NCBI RefSeq assembly: GCF_910592395.1
Contig: NC_088313.1
Coordinates: 8,310,501 to 8,374,500, forward strand
Source of the DNA: Lineus longissimus
Lineage: Eukaryota > Nemertea > Pilidiophora > Heteronemertea > Lineidae
Direction: 5' to 3'
Length of the DNA: 64,000 nt
The stretch's first letter is position 1. Every line of letters begins with the position of its first letter. This document shows positions 10,031-20,000 of the stretch, one piece after another. The notes beneath the pieces are model-generated. The model did not search any database and was not told the DNA's origin. It was given only the letters and a program-made list of their open reading frames with translations. The translations under genes were made by a program, and so were the position numbers.

Positions 10031-10641
10031 TGCCTCTCCTAAACTGTTGCCCAAAACAGTTTACAAACACTATACAATTCACCTCACAAAGTCAAAAAAA
10101 ACAAAAACAAAAAAAACAAACAAACAAAAAAAACCAAAAAACTTTTGAAATCAGAACCAAAACAGTGACCATTAAAAACACAGGTCAGCTTTAAACATAT
10201 CAAGTGAACCTCAAATTCCACGGTTCAGCTTTAAACTTTGCTGAAATGACCTTAAAACAGAAAGTCAGTCAAACTAAACTTACAGACACATTCAACTTTT
10301 CACTCTGCCATCTAAGCAACTAGGAAATTCAAATTTCCACTATGAAACCGAAACTTTTCCAACTTTCTTGCTCATAATGCTTCCAAAACCCCTCTTAAGC
10401 ATCACAAACATGTACAGTACACAAATACACTATCTTAACTACACGCAGGTAAAAATTCAAAATACAGAGAAGTGCAAACATCATGTTTTTTAGAAAAATG
10501 TCTATTTGCTCCCACGAGCAATCTTTACATATAAGCACCAGTTGCTTCAAATTAGCAACCTGTACCAAGGGGAAAGAGAAATCACACAGTCATAGGAAAC
10601 AAAATAACTGTCAGATTTCTCTCATCCCAGTCAAGACTAAC

Positions 10642-13600
10642 TCATACATGGAGCACAATCCATGACCCAGAGAAGCAAGCATCACTGAAATGATGTAGCT
10701 CGACATTAGTCACCGGCCCTTCAAGCGTGCCAGCCCGATAACACCTAGGAATGGAAACCTTGGGCAATTCTAGCAGCTCGTTCTTCCATCTTTCCCACTC
10801 GTTCCTTACATTGTCAGGAAGAGGGTCGTCCCAGGAAGAACCACTCAAACACAACTCCTTCAGAATTCGTTTTCCTGTAAGTATGAAAGGCGATATTAGA
10901 CCAAGGGGATCATAGATGGAACTGACGGTGGATAACAAGCCACGTCTGGTCAATGGCTTGTCTTTGATCTCCACCCTAAATCGTAGCATGTCAGATTCAA
11001 CACACCACACAACTCCTAGAGTCTTTTCAACAGGTAGTTGAGTATTACCAAGCTCAAGACATTGGAGGTTCTCTGACAAGTATTGATTGGGAATATGTTT
11101 CAACACCTCTTTATTGTTGCAAAGTATCTTGTGAAGGGTGAACCCTCCCTTCCCAGCCATACTCACAGAGCCCAAAGCTAGGCTAATAGCCTGACTTGTT
11201 GTCAAAACGGAGGTGGCCCCATCATCTACATAGAAATTCCTGTTAAAGAAAGTCGCCACCTGGGGCTCGTAGTCGTCCTTGAATCTCTCAGCTGTTGCCT
11301 TTAGGGCATAGTTTGCGCAATTTGCAGACGAGGTCGCGCCAAATAGATGCACAGTACACCTGTAATCAACTGGCTCCTTGCTGACATCGCCGTCCTCCCA
11401 CCACAGAAATCGCAAATAATTTCTGTGGCGGGGGGGCACGACCACCTGTAGAAACATACCCTGGACATCACACGTGAATGCCACTTCTTCCTTCCTGAAG
11501 CGGGCCAGGACACCGACAAGATTGTTTATTAAATCCGGTCCCCGGAGCAAATGGCCATTTAATGCCTCTCCTTGATAGGACGCGGCGCAATCAAACACGA
11601 CCCTATACTTACCCTCCTTGTGAGGATGTGAGACCATGTGATGGGGAATGTACCATACAGAACCATTGTCCAGATCTAATTCGTTTTCTGGCACTCTCTC
11701 AGCCTGGCCGGCATCTATGAGCTTACTCATGAATTTCACATATTCTTCACCATACTTAGCATCCTTTCTAATCCTCGCCTTGAGACTCTGCGTACGCTTC
11801 ATAGCCATCACTCGGTTGTTGGGAAGTCTCACCTGATCCTCACGAAACGGGAGGGGAATTTCAAAGTGTCCATCATCACGGAGTTTGATGCCACTGGAAA
11901 CCTTTTCAATGAACAACCTGTCTTCAACAGATAGAGAATGAGAATCAACATCATTAGTATCGGCAAAGTCTTGGCCGAGTACCTGCAAAATATCAGAGGG
12001 GTTAATTTCTTTTGTACGAGTTCTGTACACGAAACGATCTTGTGAATTAGCAAGCCTTGACCCTAATTTATCCATCCTGCCAACCACGCCCCAACCTAGC
12101 GCCGTTTTAACACCATACGGATCATCTTCTCCCCCAGCGACAATCTGCCTTGGCCTGATGGCGCGCGCGCAATTTTGACCGATCAACATGCCAATCTCGA
12201 TATCCTCACGGTATGGCATAATCTTAGGTGCCACCCCTTTGAGGTGGCGCCACTGTTTCGCGCTGGTTTGACGCGGTATCTGTGAGCGGCAGGCACCGAT
12301 GCCTTTACGCGAAAAGACTACAGGGAGGCTTATTTTTGCAGATTCACCAAAACCCCGGACCATGAGGCCTGTCACCCGCTCAGCTGGCACAACACCTTCT
12401 GCCAACACTGTGTTGATTTTGAGATAGGTGCTATCACCTCTCTTATCAATGCCCTCCAGCACTGACTCAGATACGAAACAAGTGTCAGATTGATCATCCA
12501 ACAATGTGTAAACCAACACCTCCCGCGAGGGGTCGTCTACATGATACACATACACTGGCACAATCATAGTGTGCAGACATTCTGAGCCCACATCACTTGA
12601 CTCTGTACAATGCACAGTAGATTCAACAGGTTTGAAAGAGTCGTCGTGAAGAAGCGTGGGGTGGGCACGAGAGCAGGTTTTGCATTTATGCTTGCTTTTG
12701 CAGTCCCTAACCCGATGACCCCATTTAAGGCACCCCAGGCACAACCCATGCTTCTTTACGGCTTCCTTTCTATCACTAAGAGACATATTCTTGAATTTCA
12801 CACATGAGTCAATTGCATGAGTGTTGTCCTTTGGACAGAGCACACACTTTGTTGGCCCTGTGGCCTTTTCAGTTATAGTTTCTGTTCCGGTAGCGAAGCT
12901 GGATCTCTGCGCAGGTTTCACACTAACAACGGATTTGGTAGGTGCGCTGGACGACCTATCCAGGATTGGATTTGACATGATTCGCGCGTGTTTCTTTACA
13001 AACTGTACAAGTCTGGAAAATGGTGGATATGAGTCGTTCACAACCTGGCCGGACCCGTCACTATCCGCTCCAAATCTCCATTTATCCACAACTGTGAGCC
13101 ACCTCTCTTGCATAAAACGAGGTAACTTGTCTATCACACGGCGTTGCTCAATCGCGTCATTCAAAATACTCAGATTTGACAAACTGGTCATAGCCGTCTC
13201 ACACTCGCACAAGAAATCCGATAGCTCCTGCATGCCTTTACCGTCACCAGGCTTGACTGACGGCCACTTGTCTAAGCGATTACGAAAGTTCTCAGACAAC
13301 TTCAACCGATCTCCGAAACGCTCTTCGAGAATCTGCTTTGCCTTAGCATATGCTTCACAGGTGTTCAAATCAAGCAGGCCTTTAATGCAACGCTTTGCAT
13401 CTCCTGCAGTGTAACGACCGAGATAGTACAATCTGTCCATAGCTGATGGGTATCTGCCCTCAACCAACACATTAAATGAATTTTTCCAGGATGGATACGA
13501 AAAGATGTCGCCTTTGAAAACTTCCGGTTCCTTTTTAGGAAGTCCTTCCCCCCGCCGCACCAACACATCGGCGAGAGTCGATATTGCCTTCGAAAGATCA

Positions 13601-13983
13601 AAGCCACTGTCAGCGGACTTCTCATGATTAGTTGGACTGGGGTCCCTAGCAGGCAAAACAGGAGGCGTCCTGCATTGCGGAGGATCAATGCCAGTATTTA
13701 TATCCACGGCATGAGCTGTAGCCTCTGCAGTGGGCATAGTGCATCTCGCCTTGCTACATGTGGCTTCAACGGAGGAGAAATTTGGCTGTGGCGGAATGGG
13801 CGTCGACGCCCAACGAGAGGAAATCCAGTCCCTCGATGCTCTCTGCCGACTATCTGACAGTGCTTGCAACTGCGTCTGCATATGCTGCAGTTCATCAGCC
13901 AATCTCCTACTCTCCTGTTGGAGAAACATCGTAGTCTGCCTGTCAGCAGCATCCGCCAAAAGATCGAGTCCTCTTCGGTGCAT
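10642..13983 (-). CDS. BEL-1 Gag-protease-reverse transcriptase polyprotein, C-terminally truncated
   Basis: Retrotransposon polyprotein of 1113 residues. It starts at ATG 13983, 22 bases inside the 5' LTR. Order: N-terminal coiled coil (about 10-50), a DUF1759-type Gag region (about 150-330, with PEVFKGDIFSYPSWKNSF), two zinc knuckles (CLGCLKWGHRVRDC; CKTCSRAHPTLLH), an aspartic-protease-like segment (LLDDQSDTCF, where the active site is D-Q-S rather than the usual D-T/S-G), then reverse transcriptase with NFYVDD. The frame closes at 10642 just after FSDAC, the start of RNase H, so RNase H and integrase are missing. No internal stop or frameshift. It may still form particles and copy RNA, but integration would need an enzyme in trans. 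Confidence 0.95.
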   Translation of the reverse strand: MHRRGLDLLADAADRQTTMFLQQESRRLADELQHMQTQLQALSDSRQRASRDWISSRWASTPIPPQPNFSSVEATCSKARCTMPTAEATAHAVDINTGIDPPQCRTPPVLPARDPSPTNHEKSADSGFDLSKAISTLADVLVRRGEGLPKKEPEVFKGDIFSYPSWKNSFNVLVEGRYPSAMDRLYYLGRYTAGDAKRCIKGLLDLNTCEAYAKAKQILEERFGDRLKLSENFRNRLDKWPSVKPGDGKGMQELSDFLCECETAMTSLSNLSILNDAIEQRRVIDKLPRFMQERWLTVVDKWRFGADSDGSGQVVNDSYPPFSRLVQFVKKHARIMSNPILDRSSSAPTKSVVSVKPAQRSSFATGTETITEKATGPTKCVLCPKDNTHAIDSCVKFKNMSLSDRKEAVKKHGLCLGCLKWGHRVRDCKSKHKCKTCSRAHPTLLHDDSFKPVESTVHCTESSDVGSECLHTMIVPVYVYHVDDPSREVLVYTLLDDQSDTCFVSESVLEGIDKRGDSTYLKINTVLAEGVVPAERVTGLMVRGFGESAKISLPVVFSRKGIGACRSQIPRQTSAKQWRHLKGVAPKIMPYREDIEIGMLIGQNCARAIRPRQIVAGGEDDPYGVKTALGWGVVGRMDKLGSRLANSQDRFVYRTRTKEINPSDILQVLGQDFADTNDVDSHSLSVEDRLFIEKVSSGIKLRDDGHFEIPLPFREDQVRLPNNRVMAMKRTQSLKARIRKDAKYGEEYVKFMSKLIDAGQAERVPENELDLDNGSVWYIPHHMVSHPHKEGKYRVVFDCAASYQGEALNGHLLRGPDLINNLVGVLARFRKEEVAFTCDVQGMFLQVVVPPRHRNYLRFLWWEDGDVSKEPVDYRCTVHLFGATSSANCANYALKATAERFKDDYEPQVATFFNRNFYVDDGATSVLTTSQAISLALGSVSMAGKGGFTLHKILCNNKEVLKHIPNQYLSENLQCLELGNTQLPVEKTLGVVWCVESDMLRFRVEIKDKPLTRRGLLSTVSSIYDPLGLISPFILTGKRILKELCLSGSSWDDPLPDNVRNEWERWKNELLELPKVSIPRCYRAGTLEGPVTNVELHHFSDACFSGSWIVLHV

Positions 13984-14004
13984 TACGTCGGGAAAGTCTT
14001 TTAC

Positions 14005-14796
14005 TGTTGCGGCTTTAAAAATGTACTCAAACTTTCATTGAGAATAGAGGCGTCTTTATTCTGGATAAGGACCTCGTATCGTGAGGAGTATAGTACACAT
14101 CGATGAGGCTGACATAAAAGACTGAAAGACACGAATAATCAACAATCAAAACCTTACAAAACTCTGTAATGTTCCAGGATCAGAACATAAAAAATAAAAT
14201 ACAAATGTATGCACAGATTCGTACAATCTACTACCAGTTAACAGTTTGTCCCTAAATAGTGGATGTGGCTGTTAGTGTTGTCAAAACATCATACTCAAAA
14301 CACCGTGCATATCAAGATCCCGGAGTCATCTTTTACAAAAGGGTCGCCATGGGACCTGAGGCACCCAGACTCAACTTCACGAACAATATCTGTTGGCCGG
14401 ACAGATTTGTCTTAGCACAAAAATACACGGGCATCCGTACAGTGTCGCCACCTAGAGGCGTCTAAAGACAACCACAAACACATGGGTGAGCAAAAGTAGT
14501 GGGACACCGCCACATAAAAGTGACCTAAGTTACATAACTTGGGGATAACAGGGTCCTAACATAGTTTCCAGGGGTTCTATACATCTTTATCTTTATAGTT
14601 ACCTTTATCCCGTCTGACAAGGCCTCGAAACTTTCACCGCAAAGGCGGACAAAAGAGGACAACTGCGTCCTAAACTTTGACAATTAAAATTCAATGGAGT
14701 TGGGCGGAAGCTGAGACAGCAGCGCCGCCACCCAAGCGCGCGAAAACTAAGGCGCCAAATTCAAATTTCTTCAGGACGCACTTGGCGGCCGTCACA
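14005..14796 (-). repeat. BEL-1 5' LTR
   Basis: 792 bp; in element orientation it starts TGTGACGGCC and ends CCGCAACA. Flanked outside by TATAT. It should hold the promoter and polyadenylation signals, but no clear TATA box was assigned. Confidence 0.95.
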
Positions 14797-15940
14797 TATA
14801 TTGACCTAAAGTCGAAAACCGCACGTATTTTAAATGCGCAGTTTTGGAATGACGAACTTTTGAAAAGGGACCGTCAACTTGACTCAGGTCCCAGGTCATT
14901 GACCCGTAGTGTAAAATACACAGTAAACAAAGATTTGTACAGCTTCCATAATGCACTTAAATTTTACCAGACGTCAAAGAATTTTAAAATAGCTCGAATA
15001 AAATTGGTATAGACACAGATAGATTTAAAAAGATGACTTAGAAAAAGGGACCAGATAATTACCTGGTATTTTGACTGGTTAGAATCCATATTCACACTTT
15101 GATAATCCAAATAGTAGAATTCTTAAATCTTGATGAAAAATCGTAGGACTGACTTGAACAATTATATTCCAAGGGATGAAAGTGAGGATGGACAGGGTTA
15201 AAAGGGAAAAGATGCAGAAAAGGGACCCAAATGACATTATTTTAAATATGTATGGTTAACTCCTAAAATTTACATCCAAGTCAAAACACTTTGTTAAATT
15301 AAAGAAACCTTTAAAGGAAATATTTTACAATGATGCCAAAGGCGAAAAAAGGGTCAAAATCTCTACAACAGGCAACAATGCAGCCTCACAGCAGCCTGGA
15401 TACGGTTACCAACGCAACCCTGTTGCAGTGCAGCAACAACAAACCTTAACCTGAGTGGCCAATTTAGCCAAATTAACCAAAGACAATAATATTGAAATAT
15501 ACTACAAAGTATACGGAGGGAAAGAGTATTTGAATGACGTACGTGGCAGTGTACGTATACTTACCTTGGGAACATGAAATCCACAGGGGCTGGGTGCACT
15601 GATGAAAGCTTCATGGAGCTGAAGCCCATTAATAATGCACTCTGAAGTGAGTGCGGGGCCCTAGGCCCAAATGGTTGCGACAAAAATCGACCACTTAGGT
15701 CTCGTTAGGGAGTTTTTCCCAAATGTACGCGATGATGACGTGCCCCATTAACAGGACGTAACATCTATTTTAAAATGCGTTTCCAAAGTGAATGCATGAG
15801 GACAACCCATTTGAGTCGTATATCACTGGAAACGCCCGATTCATGCATTGTACATGTCGTTGTAGAACTTGTCAGGTTTAAGAATTGTAACTCGTCATAG
15901 CATGTTGCTCTTGAGATGGTTGTTCATTTCAACGTCAGCC
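14797..15940. other. Non-coding stretch right of BEL-1
   Basis: Starts with the TATAT duplication. The sequence around 15,360-15,450 has a short Q/N-rich open frame (ends VAVQQQQTLT) without splice or domain support. I see no other feature. Confidence 0.5.
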
Positions 15941-16740
15941 TTTTTAGCTCACCTCTTAGCAGAGGTGAGCTTATCCCATACCGTGGCGTCCGTCGTCCGT
16001 CGTCGTCGTCGTCGTCGTCGTCGTCTTCGTCCGTCGTCCGTTAGCAGGGCACGTTTCGTAACTGTTAGAGCTATTGAGTTGAAACTTGGTACACATGTAC
16101 CCTTATGTAATGAAACATTGGAGACCAAGTTTCGGTCCGATTCGTTTCATGGTTTGGCCACCAGGGGGCCAAACGTTAAAGTTAAAAAAAATGCAATATC
16201 TCCCTTAATAGTAGTCGGGAAATTTTGAAAAAAATATGGTAGGTACTTCTAGCAAAGGTGCATCATATATCCTCCGGGTTTTTGATTTGACCTCCTTTTC
16301 AAGGTCACAGAGGTCAAATGGTGTAAATTGGCCGTTAGGATGTAACGATGGCACGTTTCTAAACTGCAATGACTATTGATACCAAATTTGGTACACATTT
16401 ACCCCTTAGTCAGGTGATCTCAGGGACCGAAGTTTGGTCCAATATGATTCACCACTTGACCACCACGGGGCAAAATCCAAAAACCTTAAAAATGTGATTA
16501 TTCCTTAACTTCTTGCCCGATTGCCACCAATTCGATATCATGGGTACATCTAACCACCATACAGTATATGTCACACAGGTTTTTAATTTGACCTTCTTGT
16601 CAAGGTCACAGAGGTCAAATGGCGTAAATTCGCCGTCAGGCCGTAACTATGGCACGTTTCTTAACTGCAATGACTATTGATCACAAATTAAGGACACATG
16701 TACCCCTTGGTCAGGTGATCTCAGGTACCGAAGTTTGGTG
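15941..16740 (+). mobile_element. Helentron-like 5' end with 302-bp internal tandem repeats
   Basis: TTTTTAGCTCACC begins a hairpin (AGCTCACCTC...GAGGTGAGCT) followed by a (CGT)n tract at about 15,988-16,033. This is the same 5' layout as copies A and B with different sequence. Inside, a unit of about 302 bp starting CACGTTTC recurs at 16,049, 16,351 and 16,653, the last partial. No 3' stem-loop end follows, so the copy is 3' truncated near 16,740. Confidence 0.6.
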
Positions 16741-17039
16741 CGATCTGCATAAAATGTTTTTTTATGTAATGCACTTACGTTGCACGGGTGATATTTGACG
16801 TCAGATATGCGGCAGAACGATCCTCTCCTTTGACTCGTCAGTAAGAAGAAGTTACGTAGTACATGTAACGTTAGTTCTAACACTGTGTTTCAGATCTGTA
16901 TCCCAGTCGGTTGTGAAACAGGAAAAAAGTGTCCGGTAATAGTGCATAAAGATAAAAACGTCCTAGAGAAGCCACGTCCACAAATAACTCAGATATTCAA
17001 AGCACATAATATGTTCCTCCGATTCTATTCGATGCTGCA

Positions 17040-17040
<1 letters not shown>

Positions 17041-17070
<30 letters not shown>

Positions 17071-17091
17071 CCGCACGCACGCACACACACT
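17041..17091. repeat. Poly-C tract followed by (CA)n
   Basis: A run of about 16 C is followed by CA and CGCA repeats. It lies immediately 3' of the PIF1-PHD stop codon, so it is in that gene's 3' untranslated region. The stretch 16,741-17,040 holds no recognisable gene. Confidence 0.9.
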
Positions 17092-20000
17092 CTACCTTGA
17101 TTTCTTCCCTTTCCCCTTCCCCTTCCCCTTCCCCTTTCCCTTCCCTTTGCTTGTTTTACAGATCGAGCATGACCAAAACGTGTTCTGTGACTTGAGGAAA
17201 GGTTCTTGTCCGCATATAGATTCACAACCCCAGTGAAACCATCTGTTACACATATCACAGCCGATGCTGTTATTCGAGTCCTTCAAAACGTCAGATTCAT
17301 CCAAACATGCCTTGTGGCAGATTGGGCATTTGAATGAGCTGTCATCCATTAGTGGCTTCTTAGGTTTTGAAGACGTAGATGGTTGCACATCCTCCTCTTC
17401 CTGGTCTCCTTTCCTTTTACACGTCTTACCCTCCGTTAGGGCCGCAACTTTGTTCCTAAGGGCTAACTTCTTTGTTCTGGGAATAGCCTCTTTAATGATC
17501 TGGGCGGCATCATGTAGGCAAACTTTCGTGTAATGGCTCACAACCGCATTGAAGATGTCCAGCTGAATAGTGGTTACAATGTCGTCTTCAAGTTCCGTCA
17601 CCTGAAGGGGTAGGTCCACACCAGAAAATACATCAAACCAGGCCACCAAAAGATTGTCGTCTGCAGCTATAGTATTGTCTATTACCTGGTGAAGGTTCTT
17701 ACTGTGTTTATCAAGCGCTGCTTTGTTTAGGAAGGGCAGGAGTCGAAGGTGTAAGTCACAGAAAAAGGCGAAAAGTTTGTCTCCCATGTGGAATAGCCCA
17801 TGGCTGGCCTGTTGCTTAAAATCTACGAATTCTAGAGTGTCATCGTCCATTGTATCATTGTGCACGTCCTCCTCAGTCACTCTCAGCGCGTCTAAAGTCT
17901 TGCCCTTCAGGTAGTTAAAGTTCTTTAACTCCGAAATCTTATCACCCGTCGCTGATAATCTTCGTGCGCACTGTGTTGTTCGCCAGAGTGTTGCGCCTCC
18001 AATATATCGGATTTTACTTTTTGCTTCTTTGCTCAAAATGGTAATGTTCTCCACAGACGGTGCTGCACCTCCAGCTACAACTCTTTCTGCTTTTGACTTG
18101 ATGCTTTGTTTGAACAACCACAGTAAAAGTTTACTTGAAAACTTCATTATCGCATCCTTTCGCGACTCCTCTTCACCCGATGAGAATAAAGTCTCAACGA
18201 GTTCAACAAACTCAGACGATGAACAAAAAGCCAATGTGTCTGTCCACGCTTTCATCCACTCGCCTGGTCGTCGCATCGATCCTCTGATGATTTCGGCACA
18301 TTTAGAGTAGCATGTAGCGGTAAAACCATGCAGGGCCTCACTGTTAGCTTCCATGATGATAGCAGCCGTTTCCGATGGTGCTGGCCGATCCAAAGTAGCT
18401 ACGAATTCATCTAGATTGTAGGGAGACTCGATTGTCTCGGCAGCAACGTGCCCCGTTGGTCTCTCCGGAGGCGTCCATTCGTAGCTGCAAATGAGCATAA
18501 GATATATGAATTATCATAATACAATGTTTTAGATGGGCGGAATTCATATAGAAATATAATAAGATAATGGGTTACTTAGTGTGCTTGGTATAATCAAAAG
18601 AGCATGCAATTTCACCATAGGAAAGGAAATCAATCTATAATCGTGTTTTTTTAGTGTCTTTATGTTCATCAAAATTAGTGATTTCAGTTTTGTGATTAGT
18701 TAATGTGATTGATAATGATAATTCAATCTCACCTTCCACGGCGAACTGTGTCGTTATCAAGGGGGGCGTCTTCGATTGTCTGCCTACAGCATTCCAGGTC
18801 TTGTCTTAGTTGCATGTTTTTGATTTCGGCGTAGTATTCATATACTTCTGGTTTATGACGAAGGGTCCCGTACCTGCTATTGTAATTTATTATTCTCAAA
18901 CCAGTCTTTGTGACGGAACGTCCGATGGCAACCCCTAACTGTCCGGCCGTAAAAAACCCAGAGCAGTCGACTTCCACGACAGGAAGAGTCAAGCCTTGTG
19001 CCCGGTGTACAGTGACCGCAAAGGCCAAAAGCAACGGATACTGCCACCGTACAGCCCGTGACTTTCCCTCTCTTCTGTCGTAGAAGTCAAACATCTCCTG
19101 CTCCAAATGAATAAGCCTGCCTTGAATGTCTACGATGGGTCCATCTTCATCTAATCTCTTGATGATGCCTCTTGTTCCATTGGTTATACCACCTGTAAGG
19201 AATTAAATACATGACAGTAAGGAATTAAATAAATGACAGTGTTGGGTGTACGGTACTACAAATAAACCTGCGTTGGGGATTGCGGTGAGCTTTCCAAATC
19301 GTCAATGTGTGAACACCTTCAGTAAACGTTGATCTCGCAAAACTCACAGTCGTCATTTCGTGTCGGCCTTTACAACGCAAGCTAAGTTATATTTTCATGT
19401 GATTCCGCTCACCTTTGATATTCCGAATGATGATGACAGGGGCTCCAACCTTGAGATACAGCAATTTTGCCGCTCGTGATTTTTTCAGAAGACGTGTTTC
19501 TCCTGTTAAAGAAAATTATCATAATCATTATTGTATGATTAATTTAAATTAGCATTTTTTGGGAATGTGGGTAAGATGCTTTTAATCAACGGGTAAGATC
19601 TGACACTGACAGAATTCAATATCAATAGTGGTATCCAGCATGCAGGATGTATGTTCCGATTGACTTGGCTTATTGCTCGTCCGATTCGAGAACATAGTCA
19701 CAACCGGATTACTACATTATAATGCTTTTGAATATCAAATACCTTCCGTTATTAGCGGTCTTCGGGCAAGACTCAAGATTATTACAATCAATGTGAGACA
19801 CTTGAAGTGATAACTTGGCCATATCATGGGCCATATATTAGTTCTAAATGATAATATACTCACCACAGTCCCTCGCTCGATATAACTTCATTTCTCCTCT
19901 CATCTTTTCTAAACCACGCATGTTGTTAAATTCCACCTCACTCCTTGTGCCGAATAGTTTAACAGGCTCTTTTGAGAGCGGTCTCCCAAGCTCCTTCAGA

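Larger units (their letters stand above)
9239..14796 (-). mobile_element. BEL-1, BEL/Pao LTR retrotransposon lacking RNase H and integrase
   Basis: Two 792-bp LTRs (9239-10030, 14005-14796) are bounded by TG...CA and a perfect 5-bp target duplication TATAT (9234-9238, 14797-14801). The coding strand is minus, so 14005-14796 is the 5' LTR. A single open frame encodes Gag, protease and reverse transcriptase, then stops where RNase H begins. The remaining 610 bp (10,031-10,641) is A-rich non-coding sequence with a purine tract (AGGAGAGG) just before the 3' LTR. The LTRs look identical, so insertion was recent although the element cannot encode its own integrase. Confidence 0.95.
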
